DNA of 64,000 nucleotides, from NCBI RefSeq assembly GCF_004359215.1, contig NC_090613.1:5421406-5485405 (forward strand), written 5' to 3'. The translations under genes and the position numbers were made by a program. Below are positions 35,746-48,445 of the stretch, piece after piece (position 1 is the stretch's first letter; each line of letters starts with the position of its first letter). The notes beneath the pieces were generated by a model. It searched no databases. It saw nothing but the letters and a program-made list of their open reading frames with translations, and was not told the origin of the DNA. Origin of the DNA: Bremia lactucae. Taxonomy: Eukaryota > Oomycota > Peronosporomycetes > Peronosporales > Peronosporaceae.

Positions 35746-36234
35746 ACAAAGTGGCACCTTTCGCTAGTATACTAGACAACCTACACTAATTACAGTCAAG
35801 GTTGGGTGTCTCCAATACTTCACGTACACGACGTGCAGAGGGAGATTCTGAGCAGCTAGGTAGTCTCAGCTACTAAATGTTAATTCTGAGGCTTTATAAT
35901 GGGAGAAAGTAAAATTGTATTAACTATGCAACGATCTTCTATTTACAACTGACTTTATCATATTAATAGCAAACTATGTATGGCGCCTACTTGCGCACCG
36001 CACAATCGTGTCTTATGACTATTGGTGGGGTTGATTTAAACTTAAGTTAATTAATTAACAGAACGAATGTATTATTGCATCCATATTACAAAAATTGGTA
36101 AATATTGGAACTAATAACTCAAAATTAATAAAGATTATGATTTGTACTTCTGTATTTATTTCCTCCCATAGAAAATAATATGAATTATTCCTCTTAAAGA
36201 TAATAACATTTCTGTAACGGGACACTTCGTTGCA
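35746..36234 (-). repeat. LTR, family C (minus sense)
   Basis: Reverse complement of the LTRs at 38241 and 48446. Shared blocks include GGCGCCTACTTGCGCACCGC, ACAATCGTGTCTTA and TTCACGTACACGACGTGCAG. The start in sense is TGCAACGAAGTGTCCCGTTACA. Confidence 0.85.
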
Positions 36235-36540
36235 GCAAACCCTCACATCTACTTAAGTTCATGATATTCTCCAACCTTGAAATTTGCTATTTTTTCCGGT
36301 CTCTCACGTGGCTCACTACATCGGAGATCGTCAAATGGGATTATTCCAAGTCAAAATTAGAAGATTGACCGTGATTCCAGATGTAACGTTTATATTTCCC
36401 GCGGGGATCATGAAAAAGCTACAAAAGCTAACAAGTTTTACATGATTACACAGCAGTAGGACGCTAAAGTATTTAGAATTTTGTATAATTCGGAAATACA
36501 TTTTATGTTAATTAAGTAATGTTTAAATATCATATTTTAT
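36235..36540. other. No gene seen
   Basis: AT-rich flank right of the minus-sense LTR C. Nothing supportable. Confidence 0.35.
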
Positions 36541-37195
36541 ATAAATGTAACCTCAGGGGCATGACCTCTCCCTTTAAACATCATGGACATGAGTCTCCTC
36601 GAGAGGCAAGGTATCCCTGCCTCTTGACAAACGGTGCAGCTTGTAGCGTGAACCGACTACGGATCGTTTTGTGAACCGGTCACGGAAAGCATCCAGATTG
36701 TCAAGCCATGCATCGTGTACCAAATGAGAGACATTCTTTGCCCGCAGGCATCGATTTAGAATCCTTTTTCGGTCTCACCAGATTTGTGGATCCTGCATAT
36801 ATTGAATAACGGAATGTGATACCGATCGTTAGTCATTCCAGACAACGAGTAAGGTAGCCCTTAGAGGGCTACCAAGGCTTCTTCCGCAAAGCACTGCGGT
36901 CCCTCTCCCTTTGATTTCATGTTAAGGTTAACGATAAGATTACTCTCGGAGTGATCCTTAGAATCACACCGTTTCTGGTGATGCATACTAACACCTCCAA
37001 TAGCATGCTTACCGAAGTGGCCTTACGATAACTTTGTTCCTGTTGATGGATTCTGATATCACCAGATTTATCATCGTCCCTGGAGTAATTACAAGATGAA
37101 TCCTCACCAAAGATATCCGACAATTGAATCAATCTCACCATCTTTTTAATAGTTGTCACATTAGACCTAGAACGTTTAATGGACGTGACCAAGAA

Positions 37196-37262
37196 ATAAT
37201 TCAAAATTAGAACAAAATGTTTAATAATTATTATAAAACATTTTGTTCTAATTTGAATTATT
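37196..37262. repeat. AT-rich palindrome
   Basis: AATTCAAAATTAGAACAAAA and its reverse complement flank TGTTTAATAATTATTATAAAACA, an almost perfect 67-nt palindrome. It marks the left edge of the AT-rich insert in the antisense region and may be a foldback or insertion end. Confidence 0.85.
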
Positions 37263-37592
37263 TTTGAATAAAAAATATCAATTTATAATGTAATTTCAAT
37301 CACGAATAGTCAAATTTTCTTAGAAACGGAATCATTAGTGAAGGTCAAAAGCCGGCCATTAGTGTAGGATTATCTGTAAGCCTCCAATATTTTTGAAAGT
37401 TGTATGCATGAAACATGAATACCATGAAACCTGTTCACAGAAAAATGTAGTACCATAAATACTATCCGAAATGGAGAGGGAATTAAAACAATCTTTATGT
37501 TAAGCCCTTTAGAACAATTTTAAATTTTTCTATTTTTCAAATACCTTTTATTTTTACCAACGCTCTCTTTTTTCACCTTAATACAGGCTTAC

Positions 37593-37665
37593 GAATATAT
37601 TGAAATTTGAACCCAAGACCATCAGATTCAAAGACCGGCGCTCTAACCAACTGAGCTATACATTT
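37593..37665 (-). tRNA. tRNA-like sequence, possible tRNA-Gln(UUG) or SINE head
   Basis: On the minus strand, a 73-nt cloverleaf can be drawn. The acceptor pairs 6 of 7 (A-C at the first pair); D arm GCTC/GAGC with the A-box TAGCTCAGTTGG; anticodon loop CTTTGAA (UUG); T arm TTGGG-TTCAAAT-TTCAA. The anticodon stem is weak (3 of 5) and the T loop departs from GGTTCGANTCC, so a working tRNA is doubtful. It may be a decayed tRNA or the head of a tRNA-derived SINE, which are known in Phytophthora. Confidence 0.5.
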
Positions 37666-38240
37666 ATTTTAAAATTAATTAAAACTTGATGCTTGTCCTG
37701 GACAATTAAACCATAAATATTTATGGGATTTGTTTTACAAAATCGTTATAAAAATGTTATTATGAACGATCTGTTAACACAAAGTTTTGTTAATACATCT
37801 TTTATTAAAAAATGTAAGGGAAGGATGACGTCAAGTCTTCTTTACCCCGATTGATCCGGAGGCTTAACAGTTGCCACCGGGTCGGGCGATGACGTGAATC
37901 GGCCCAGTCACCTACAATGGGACTAGCAGGTGATCACCTTCAATTGGAGTAGGAGGTGACGCATTCCCCACAGTAGACGCTACTGCGTCTACTGAAACGT
38001 TTGCATTGCTAGCATATGCACTAATTTGTGCAGCTGCGTGCTTTGCGACCTCGCACGCTGCGCGCATGGGCTTTGATACCATGTGCGAACGAATTAAGTT
38101 TTGAATAAAATTCAATAATGCAATGAAACTGGAATTTTAAATAATAATTAATAATGCTAATTTACAGATAGGGAGACATAATAGTACTCTCTGTCACTCT
38201 TCATCAGTAACTAAAGTGGAATATTGCTTGAGGGGTGTGG

Positions 38241-38752
38241 TGGGACGGGGTGTCCCGTAACATGAATATTATTTCCTATACGAGGAATATTTATAATTTA
38301 TCTTTTGAGAGGAAATAAATATAGAAGTACAAAATTATAATCTTCTATTAATTTTGAGTTTATAGTTCCAATATTGCCAAATTTTGTAATACAGACCCAA
38401 TAAGACATTATTTCTATTGATTTGTTAATTGAAATTAAAATTAACCCCGTCAATCGTCGTAAGACACGATTGTGCGGTGCGCAAGTAGGCGCCCTACATA
38501 GTTTGTTATTAATATAATAAAGTCAGTTGTGGATAGGAGAACGTGACGTAGGAACTTAATATATTATTTAATTTTTATTTTGTCCCCATCCTAAAGCCTA
38601 AGAATTAACATTCAGTAGCTAAGACTTCTTATCTACTCAGAATTTCTCTCTGCACGTCGTGTACGTGAAGTAGTCGAGGCATCCCAACTTCACTGTAATC
38701 AGTGTAGATTGTCTGGTACTGTTATCAGTGCTAGCGAAAGGTGCCCTGTTAC
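38241..38752 (+). repeat. LTR, family C (plus sense)
   Basis: About 512 bp; starts TGGGACGGGGTGTCCCGTAACA and ends GAAAGGTGCCCTGTTAC. A G-rich tract just upstream (GAGGGGTGTGG) fits a polypurine tract, suggesting it is a 3' LTR. Confidence 0.85.
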
Positions 38753-39637
38753 GTTCGCTGTTCAAATTTATTAAGTGACAAGGCGTTGGCGGTGCCGGAG
38801 AGGTACGACCTCAACCTCAACATGCTTGCGCTTCAGAAACACGAGCAATGCTAATCCATCGGAACTAGTGCGCTCTTAACTCATACCAAGCTATGGTAAA
38901 TAGTGTAGTTGTAACTGTTGCTGGCCGATCGCGCATCGTTGAAACATCGTTTCGAAAATTAATACATATTAAATGGTATATTTTGGGGGACAACTGCTAC
39001 TGTCGGCCGTACAGACACCGTGGCTTCAACGGTTACGCACGGTGGAGCGGATACTGTGTCCCGAACAATACCGGGTAGTAGTGTCAATAGTGACCAATGA
39101 CCGAGGATGAATCCAAAAGCCTAGTAATAGGTAGCCCTTGCCTCAGTGTGTGATGGTCGCTAGAAAACGACAAGTCTGGAACAACGTAGGGTGAAGTATA
39201 GGTTAATCTACAAATTTTGTGTATTATTATTGCCCCAGCGGGGCTTAAGAGAAACAATAGCTAAGCGCCCTCGTGGAGTACGAAAAATCGTCGTTTGAGT
39301 ATCTCATCGGTGCATAATAGCAAGGCGACGTTACTTTAGGGGCGCAACCACTGCAGCAGAGCATTTGCTCGTACGTTAGACGAGCATGACCCTGTCCGAT
39401 CATTGCGGATGAATGCCCGCCGCATATCACAGATTTGTAAGTAATAAAGGATCGTTGTTTTAGGCGTACAAGAATCATATTTTTGCATAACAACTCTCAA
39501 ACTCACACCGATAGGTAGAATTTAGAACGTGATCGGCTTTATGTTCAATTTAAAATAGTATCTCACGAGGTAAGGACCTCAAAGAGAGATCGTTGCGATG
39601 TCCTCGACTCGTTATGCAAGGTCAAATATAACCCGAG
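38753..39637. other. Unassigned 0.9 kb between two LTRs
   Basis: Short open stretches only (for example ERYDLNLNMLALQKHEQC near 38800). No family recognised. It may be old flanking DNA or a decayed element interior. Confidence 0.35.
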
Positions 39638-40051
39638 TGTAACGGGACACTACTGACTTGTACTGCTTCAGTACAAGTCCACTTCGCACTGCTTCACGTC
39701 ACTCACGTACACTAGTACGTGCAGAGAAAGACTCTCTTTAAAACACTTGCTTTAAAGAGGGTTATTTAAAAACTGTATTAATATAATCAAGCTCTTCTGT
39801 TCTATCTCCTTAATACTAACTTAATTATAAACTAATACAAAACATGTAATAAAGTCTTATCTGTCTTTCTCTTTTCGCGCGTCCAGCGCTGACTGAACCG
39901 AGGAGAAAGAAAATATAACGGTGAATATCTACCAATGGATAAGCTTTTAGAATATTACCATGTAAAGTAATATTCTCCAAATATTCTCTACTTTTTAAAT
40001 ATATTAATTACCTACACGTGTTAATTTAATGTAACGATACACCCCTTTACA
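39638..40051 (+). repeat. LTR, family B, copy 1
   Basis: 414 bp with TGTAACGGGACACTA at the start and ACGATACACCCCTTTACA at the end. Matches 63405-63856 over its length with several deletions. Confidence 0.85.
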
Positions 40052-40059
40052 CAGAGAAC

Positions 40060-40300
40060 TATGCCAACGTAAGGTATATTCTCTCAGGCACTTGTTGTCA
40101 CTTGGTTCTATGAACCACTGAGTCCTTCGAACTAGGACTCGTGCAGCTATACGAGCCTGTACGACTCTTTGAGTATTATCCCTATTAGTTATTTATCTTA
40201 GGTGGTTCTTTGAGTCGACACGCTCTCTCTCCTCTAACTTAAGGGGGGATGTAGCTCCGCTGCACCTCGTAGTCGCAGTAAATCTACGTATGAGTCTTTG
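40060..40300 (+). repeat. LTR D, 3' half only
   Basis: Matches the second half of the LTR at 46787-47299 (AGCTATACGAGC, ACTCTTTGAGT, AGCTCCGCTGCAC). Probably the 5' LTR of the element below, its first half lost beside LTR B. Confidence 0.65.
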
Positions 40301-43300
40301 TAAGGCAAAATTTCTGTGACAATGGATTCTATCCCCAACCTCACGATGGCTGGATTGAAAAGCTAAAAGCTTCGTTTGGGCCTGAGCAAATGGATTATAT
40401 CCTTCTCAGGGCCCAGAGATGCTTGATGAAAGGCTAGAAGTTTTTTTGAGTCCACTTTTATTGGACAAGTCTATGACCACTTAGCGGCATCTATGCCAAC
40501 TCGGAAAATCCCTGTACCTGAATTAGAGCCTCGAAACGCCCATTTTTCGTGAATATTAGGACATATGCGGCAAAGATGGAATTTTTTTCTTCTTTGGATC
40601 GGTGAGGTAGGAATGTCTGGGACATCGGCCTATCTATAAACAGAGCAACAGCGACAATCCCTGGACGCCTTTCAGCACGGTATTAGAGACCCAAAGAGTG
40701 AGCTATCATATGTATCATGCCTGTTAACGTCGCACTCTCTACTCTGAAACAGCTTTTGTCTCGCGTGTTTTCACAACCAAACAAGGACACGCAGAAACAG
40801 CTATTGTCTTGCGTGTTTGCATCACCTAAAATCAGGCATTAATGCGTACGATCGCTATCCTATCTAACCGTCAGGCTAGAAGGACCCTGGAGGACTATGT
40901 CCAAAAGTTGCGAGCTCTCATAGCTGCTATGCAGCTTGACCCGTTACAAGAAGTGGCTCTAGTAACCATCTGTAGATTGGTCTTGTCTAATATACCGGAC
41001 TCTATGGACCATAACCTCGCCGAGAAAGAAGAAGCAGAGCTACAAGCTATGTAAAAAACATAGACATATCCTTCAATGTTTAATGTGCGAGAGCACTAGA
41101 CACTTGCGACCGGCTTGTCCGTTGCGCAACCCGCACGAAGCTCGAAAGAGCACATATTCCATCTCATACCAAAATTCTGGCACCGTGCGGCACAATACCG
41201 AAACTCAGTAGGGGTGGCGCACCATACTGGGAAGGAACTAGGCTCTAAGAAGTATATAAGAGGTGGGGATAAACAGAGCCCAGTCCCAAACAGCTCTATG
41301 CTTAATGGCACGGGACGTGAATACAAGCCCCGCTTGTAACTCACGATAACGACTTGTAAGGGATTTGACAAGCCATGGTCAATTTTAATCGACTCAAATG
41401 CGGCTTGCAATTATGCTCAATGTTATTCCCTTAAAGGGATCAGCGATATGCTTTGGCGCTTAAAAGCATGAAGGTGATTCGATGTCTGTTCGCTTAGCGA
41501 CTGGGACTCGTGTCACTATGCATATAGTTCCATTGAAAGTAGGCATAAAGGTTTCGGACTTTTAGAGTATGGGATACTATCTTGTCCTCGATTTAGATTT
41601 GAGAAATGATCTCATCCTCGGTATGACCTAGCTTAAACGCCCTAAGCCATGGACTACTTGGAGGTATAGATACCTTTGGCGCAACGCGCAATGTTTCAAG
41701 TGAAAATTTTGTGAGTCATGAATCAATCTTTGTTTAAGCGCTATTGGCGCGAGCCACTGACAACGTCTGTCAGCGTGCTGGACATTGAATGTATGAGCAA
41801 ATTAACTCGAATCTTGAAACAATTTATCATGAGCATGGCTTTTTGTTTAATAGTGGAGCGGCATTTACTTGAGTAGTATTCATTGCGTTAACGAATCACT
41901 GAATGCATAGTGGACTAGGACCGAGTCATCAAGGTGTGATTTCTCAGATGCACGTGGAGTGATACGTTATGGTACACTGAGTGAGGTCGGCCGAAATGCC
42001 ACAAAAAGAGTACACTGTTAGCAATATGCCAAGGCATCCCGGTCTAGACCCATTATCAATGGAGCATTTATGCGTGACGTGACACATAAACGTTCCATTG
42101 ATAATGAGTTTGAGTTATATAACTCTTCATAAGATGTCGGCTTGGACATCGGCTCTTGTATAGAGCAAATGAAGGCTGTAAAACCTGTTAAACTTTCGAA
42201 CACGAATATTTCGACCTATATTAGCTGTATGGTATCGACATCGAAGGAGCAGAGGAAAAATTCGGGAATTGCAAGACACGAACCGTCTGGTAAGTCAGAT
42301 AGAAATACTAGCAAACCGCTTTATACACTTGTCGATAGTAAGATCGATAAAGTTGAAAGTGATGTTAGCCTTGAGGTTTTCCCATCGTTGTATACTCGTT
42401 TACAACTGAGCGAAATGTTTGTGGACGAGATCGGCCAGGCCTTATAGGCTGGTGACTTATTTGAGATGGTGGTCATTCGACGAGATACTGAGCTGAATTC
42501 ATCATCGCTTCTGGACAAGCCATCCTTGAGGACACAAAAGGCTGTATCTAGTGCGCGAAGTGGATCATCCATCCTTAAAGATCCTTTAAATTTAATCATA
42601 CTTTAAATGAAGTAATCCCAACACGTAGTGTGTTACAATTTACCGTCTGCTTAACCTCCTGATAGAGGTGTACGTCTTCAGATACTTGGTTCTTGTAATT
42701 CGGTACTATGTTACACGACAGTGGCCGTAACGAAATGAACAGTGTGACGTCATTGGCGATTTGTATCGCAATAAGTACGAGACTGAAATGGTACGTAGGG
42801 GTAAGTCTCCCCATTTGACACCGAGGATTTGTGTCAGAAGCCAAATGGATGGTACATTGTGCTTGCTTATAATTAGCTCAATGCTATTACTATACCATCA
42901 AAGACACTAATTGCTAGAGCGCATGTTTGTTAGAACGATAAGGTGGGGTGTACAATGTATAGTGTGCTTGACTAAGTAACGGTTATTATCCGCTTCACAT
43001 GCGAACGAGTAATTTCCCTTTTAGAGCAGTTAGCACCCCGAGCAACATGCTGTGGGAGTGTCTGCTAATGCTCTAAAGGCTTCCTAATGCCGCGGTTACT
43101 TTCAATCGTCAAGTGACGCAGATGTTCCGTTCTCGTCGAGACTATGCACAAACTTATGTTGATTTCATTGCTGTCCATCGTCGTGCGGAGCAGGGTCGGT
43201 CGGACGTGGAAACTACATCGACCATTTGCGAGCAGTGATCGAGTAATAAGCGCACAAATAAGTTTTGGGCTAACGCATCTAAATGCATTATTTGTGCAGA

Positions 43301-45560
43301 AGAGATTCCTTCATAGAAAGGTTTATTGGAGCGAGGCCTTAGAGCACACCCAGCTAAGGTAAGAGCCATAGTTGATAAGCCGGTTTGCAAAATCAGAAAC
43401 TTGCGTAAGTGTCTTGTCCTTGTCAATTACTTGCACTAGTATAGCGAAATTACGCTAATTTTGCTCGGTCAGTTTTTACCAGGATTCGGATTGGTGCTGG
43501 ATTAGCGTCGAGAAGAAACTTTAAAGCAGGACAGATAGCCTCATCCATCCCCGATTTTGGCTCTGTCTAATCCTGGTCGACCATTCAGTGTCGTCTGTGA
43601 CGCATCAGACTTTGCCATTGGCAGTGCGCTATTACAAAAAGATGCTGCTAGACGAGAACGCATCATTGCTTTTGAGTATAGACAGCTTAAAGCTGCACAA
43701 AAGGACTCCCAACTTTCTTACAAAGAGCAACTTGCTATGAAGTATGCTCTTGTCATGTTTAGAGTACATATGCTTGGCTCTAAGTCTTTATGATCAATAC
43801 AGATCATGCGTATTTACGCAATGCGACTATGTCGTCTCACCTCTTACAGAGAGGGAATCAAATGACTTTCTTACTTGGCAAATTATAATTTCGAGGTGAA
43901 TTATGAGCTGGAAAGCAAGATGTTTTGGCTGATGCGTTATCATATAGAACAGATTATGAGCTCGTGTTTTTGTGTCGCCAGTCACTGACTTAATCGGTTT
44001 GGCATACCCCAAGGATGAACAGTGTGTAGCCTTGCTACGAAATCTGATGAGCAATGAATTTTAAGACTCAGACATTAAAATTGTCGGCACGATTGCGTTA
44101 GGTTATATCGATACTCTATCGATAATGACTTTTTGTGCAATTGCGCTGATGCAGCGGACCATCTTCGCATCGTTGTTTCTCATGATGAGGAATTGGAATA
44201 TCGAATCCTCTGCGAGTTACTCAGACATTAAAATTGTCGGCACGATTGCGTTAGGTTATATCGATACTCTATCGATAATGACTTTTTGTGCAATTGCGCT
44301 GATACAGCGGACCATCTTCGCATCGTTGTTTCTCATGATGAGGAATTGGAATATGAATCCTCTGCGAGTTACATTATACTGATTGAGTAAGCATCTCGGT
44401 CGAGAAAATACTTACGGCTTACTAAGCCAGAGCTACTGGTGGCCCGAATTCTATGTATAGGTCAGTACCTTTGTCTCCACATGCAAAACATGACAACAAA
44501 GTTTACCCTCGGCACGTGCGAGTGCACTGCTTGCCTGTTTGCTGTACCCACAGGGTGTTGGGCGACCATTAAAAAGGATTTTGTGTTTAGCCCCCCGAAA
44601 GATTCGGACGGCAACAAAGGAAGTGTAGTCTTTGTTGAGCAATTGAGCAAAATGGCTCACTTAGCGAATGTGCTGATACCATTGATGACTTAGGTACAGT
44701 AAGACCTTAATCATCGCGTGTTTCGACAACATATGTGTCGTGGCTATGTCTCCGAAAGGGACCCCTTTCACGGCGACGTTCTAAAAGCCGACCTTTAAAG
44801 TACTTGGCATCAGATTGGACATGTCCACAGCGAATTATCCGCATAGCGACCATCAAACCGAACGTCTAACCGCGTCATTAAAAGCGTTTTGCGCAGAGAC
44901 TCCAAAGCACTGGAGCATAATGCTCCCGGTTGTTGAGTTTACGTTGATAACGCTGTTTAATCTTCTACAGGTTATGCTTCGTTCCAACGGCCTCACTCAC
45001 CCACACGTTCCGTTTACGCTACTACTACATGGGTTTGGGCTTGGTAGGGGAGATTTTGCCAAATTTCTTGCTGATATCAACCTCATTACTGTTAGGAAAA
45101 ATGTTAACGAAATTCTCTCAACGCGATCAAGGCCCAAGTATATCGGCCAATTTCGTATAGTGCACTAACAGTGTCTTGTAAAATGCGTACGTGTCCAACA
45201 TTTCAAATCGGGCGTCTCCGCACGTTCTCCCAGTACAAGGCTCATCTCACGAAATGTTCGTGGCACAATGGCTGATAGCCATGACAAACAAAATATCAAT
45301 GGATGCTATAGGTAGAACATGTATTTGATTCTTATGTGGTCGGTGACCTAGTCATGCTAAATGCGAAAACCTCCCTATAAATGTAGTATGTGCAGTCTTT
45401 AAGACCTAATTGCGTCCGCGCTTTATTGAACTATTTGCGGTCATGGTCAAGAAGGATCTAGCTTACAAGGTAAACTTTCCACGCCATCTGCAAGCACACT
45501 TAGCGATCAACGTTGGCTTGTTTAGGCCAAATCGCCCATCCTTCCATGTGATATGGAAGG
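40301..45560 (+). pseudogene. Ty3/gypsy element D, gag-pol decayed
   Basis: Plus-strand pieces in canonical order. Gag: RQARRTLEDYVQKLRALIAA at 40870-40930. Protease/RT linker: MSVRLATGTRVTMHIVPLK at about 41480, then YYLVLDLDLRNDLILGMT. RT end: YAQTYVDFIAVHRRAEQGR near 43150. RNase H: FSVVCDASDFAIGSALLQK at 43580-43640. Integrase: EQLSKMAHLANVLIPLMT near 44640-44690 and ANYPHSDHQTERLTASLKAF near 44830-44890. C-terminal region near 45410 (LRPRFIELFAVMVKKDLAYK). Every domain carries stops or frame changes; most of the RT palm is lost between 41750 and 43100. Confidence 0.8.
44067..44372 (+). repeat. 153-bp tandem duplication
   Basis: 44067-44219 is repeated at 44220-44372, nearly identical. 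The unit starts CTCAGACATTAAAATTGTCGG. 153 is 51 codons, so the reading frame is kept. It lies between RNase H and integrase of the dead element D. Confidence 0.9.
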
Positions 45561-46786
45561 CTCTTGCTTAGAGACAGCGGCTGTGCCGCAGATTGCTGCA
45601 TCCTCAGTAGGATGTCCAGCTGGCACTTTAAACGATATTAATGACGCTATAACGTCAATAGCGGTTTTTAATTGCGTCAAGGGTGCTTTTTTGCTCGAGC
45701 AAGATTCTTACGGAGAAGTTGCACCTCATGCTTAAAAACAAAAAAGTCTTCACCGATGTTTTGGCCCTCTCTACGTCGCTCGACGATCAAGGCACCTTCA
45801 CTTCCACGCGGAAAATAAACATTCTCATGCCCTTACGTCGTTGACGTGTTTAAGCGCCACCTCAGGGTCAACTTACGTCGAACAACACTTACCACGATTA
45901 TAGTTGGGGATAAACGGCTCGTTGACCATTTTATGGCTTGGATCTGCGCTTGCTTGTGCACTCGAAGCAATACAGTGCTGGCTAGTAAAGTCTCGTATCT
46001 TGGCCGATATGCTGCATTTATTCGACCTTTGGGTTTCAGCTGAGTGATTTATTCATTCTAGACGAACGCCGGTTGCATCGGCATACATTAAAGCGACCAA
46101 TAATTTCCAAGGCGACAGGCTCGATGGACCCATTAAATTATCGAAAGTTCATTATCGTTTCCGACTCGTGAGATGGTAAATGATCGAAATTTCCTTCATT
46201 AAGGACAAAAAGTTACCTCGTTCTTGGTTAAAGCATAATATATTGACGTGGTGTCATGATCAGTGGCATAAGGTTTACTCACGGAGAGCATTGCGTGAAG
46301 CAAGCTCCTCCGGCGTTCTCGCCTTTGACCTTTTGGTACACAGTGCCAAAAAGTTGGCCCGCAACCTCTCGAAAGCTATTGTTCACACTAAGTAGCGTAA
46401 ATCGATATTCGCTATGATCTTTTGCTTTCGCAAGGGCATCAGTCCGACGACAAGCTTGGGTCCTCTGTGTGGATCCCCTGCTATTGCTCTTCTTTGAGCG
46501 GGTTCGTCATATTTTGAGCTCTAGGCCCACTGCCATTCAAAATGCATTCAAAATATCCGGGACACGTTCTATCATTTGATTTCTCAACCTTATTTTGAGA
46601 TGGAGTGTGACTATCATATCCACATCGTCTTCAAGGAAGGGAGCTAATAGTCCGTGACTCAACCGAAGAAGTCATAAGACAAACGCCTGCAAAACACAAC
46701 CGTAAGATTAGCTGTTAAATTACAGACCTTAAAGAGGAAATGATGGCGAATGTCGACACTAGGTGTCAAAAGTCTGATGGGGAGGG
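45561..46786. other. Element D 3' internal region, unassigned
   Basis: Between the integrase end and the 3' LTR. Several 60-70 codon open stretches on the plus strand (45846-46043, 46180-46395), none recognised; a decayed chromodomain would be expected here. A purine-rich tract (GATGGGGAGGG) at 46776-46786 fits a polypurine tract. Confidence 0.45.
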
Positions 46787-47299
46787 TATAACGGGGTACA
46801 CTTCGATTGTCAAGACCGTTAATGTGGTACAAGTTTACCTCACATTATGAGTTAATACCCTTCTTGCACCTAAATTCTCTTTTATGGGTAGTACGCTTTG
46901 TAGCAACCAGTATAAAGACTTGGCGACCGGAAGTTCGGAGAACAAAGTGGCAACTAATGCCCGAGCGTATGTACTTTAGGTTGGCTTCGTACTCTCACAG
47001 ATCACAACGCAAGCGTTAGGAAGACACGGCGCGCTTTAAGATCAAGCGTAGAACTGAACTTATTTGTATTTAAATGTAGAATGCCATAGTGTAGTTGCTT
47101 TAATATAGATTTCACTGTGTCTCTTAGCTCAGGACCCGTTCAGCTATACGAGCTTGTACGAGCTTATACGAGTCTTTGAGCTATTAGGCTTATTAGCTCT
47201 ATAGAATTGGTAACTCTTTGAGTCATTAAAGCTTCCTCTGACTAAAGGAGCGAGGAAGCTCCGTTGCACATATAGTAAATTGATTGCAGTGATGATTAC
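46787..47299 (+). repeat. LTR, family D
   Basis: About 513 bp; starts TATAACGGGGTACACTTCG (for TGTAACGGGG) right after a polypurine-like tract and ends GTGATGATTACA. Its second half matches 40060-40300; parts match 2240-2540. Confidence 0.75.
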
Positions 47300-48124
47300 A
47301 TCCCTAGCTCCAAATTTCACCCAGATTGCATCCTTTGCACGCTTGCAAGCGTATCATCGATGCCGAAAAAAGGCATCGATCAAGAATTTTAATTTCGTCG
47401 CCACCAGGCTTGTAAAGCCTGGATGAGTCAACGGATGTTGTATCGGTCGTTGGTCATACAATACCAACGAATTAGGTTGCCTGTAGATGGCTATCAAAAT
47501 ATATTTTTGGAAGCGAACGTCAACGCATTGCGGTCCTTCTCCCATTAGTTTATGATATCATTTGAGCTAACATTATGCTCGAAGTGATCTTTAAGATCAC
47601 TTCTTTCCTGGTGATGCGCACTAAGACCATCAGAATCACTCTTTTTGAAGCGACCTTCACGGTCATTTCGTACCTAGTGATGCTTTTTAGCATTACCAGA
47701 ATTATCGTCGCCCATGGAGTCATCACAAGATGGCTTCGCACCAAAACGATCTGACGAGTTAAAAAACGTCGTTACTATCTCTGTGGTTGTCACATCAGCC
47801 CTAAGGTTTGACGGCGGGCATATCGCAGGCCTTAAGAGTCGGGCGATGACGCCGACTCGTATCAGTCAACTCCAATTGGAGTAGGAGGTGACGATCTTTC
47901 CACAGTAGACGCTCATGCGTCTACTGAAACATTTGCATCACTAGCAGCTACACTTAGTTGTGTAGATGCCAGCTTTGCGGCCTCACAGGCCACATCACGG
48001 GCTGCGGAAAAAAGTTAGAATTAAAATAAGAACCACCAAGTGCTAATTTATATAGAAGACACACATTAGTACTCAATGTCACTCTACATCAATCATCATA
48101 GTGACTGTTGGTCAAGAGGGGCGG
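47300..48124 (-). other. Antisense open region preceding LTR C, copy 2
   Basis: Uninterrupted counterpart of 36541-38130. On the minus strand, text near 48000-47900 (VACEAAKLASTQLSVAASDA, NVSVDA) matches that copy; 47744-47550 and 47545-47354 are open. Ends in a purine-rich GTCAAGAGGGGCGG just before the LTR. Confidence 0.5.
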
Positions 48125-48445
48125 TGTAACGGGGTGTCTCGTTCCATAAATATTTTTTTCTACAAGAGAAAATTACTATAGAAGTAGGATATTTTACATA
48201 TTTAATATTTTGATCTTATCTTTTCAATATTACAAATTTGGCAATATTGAGGGAACAAGACATTAGTTTTGTTGATTGGTTGGTTTCAGCTTAAATCAAC
48301 CCCGCCAGTTGTTACAAAACACGATCGGACGCTGAGCAAGAAGGCGCTTTGCATAGTAAGTTATTATATATGAAAGTTAGTAGGTAAAAGATCGTTACGT
48401 AGAACAAAATGTTTTAATTCATTTACTTTTTCTCTATACTAAAGC
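48125..48445 (+). repeat. LTR C, truncated copy
   Basis: First about 320 bp of LTR C (start TGTAACGGGGTGTCTCGTT), cut off where the next LTR C begins. Confidence 0.8.

Larger units (their letters stand above)
36541..38130 (-). other. Antisense open region preceding LTR C, copy 1
   Basis: Immediately left of the plus-sense LTR C. The minus strand has open stretches at 38115-37912 (start MVSKPMRAACEVAKHAAAQI, ASNANVSVDAVASTV) and 37204-36917, with text around 36700-36860 (GTRCMA, ecological of a longer reading). The same sequences, in the same place and strand, precede LTR C at 47300-48100. An AT-rich piece of about 600 bp (37200-37815) with a tRNA-like sequence interrupts this copy only. I recognise no domain. 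It may be an antisense gene of the LTR element or a captured fragment. Confidence 0.5.

Noticed and set aside
36000..38600. AT-rich repeats as a CRISPR array or plasmid origin
   Set aside because: No regular repeat-spacer pattern; the repeats are LTRs, a palindrome and a tRNA-like sequence in a eukaryotic setting.
38753..39637. Possible host gene scrap (ERYDLNLNMLALQKHEQC)
   Set aside because: Too short, no neighbours in frame, and no match to a family I can name.
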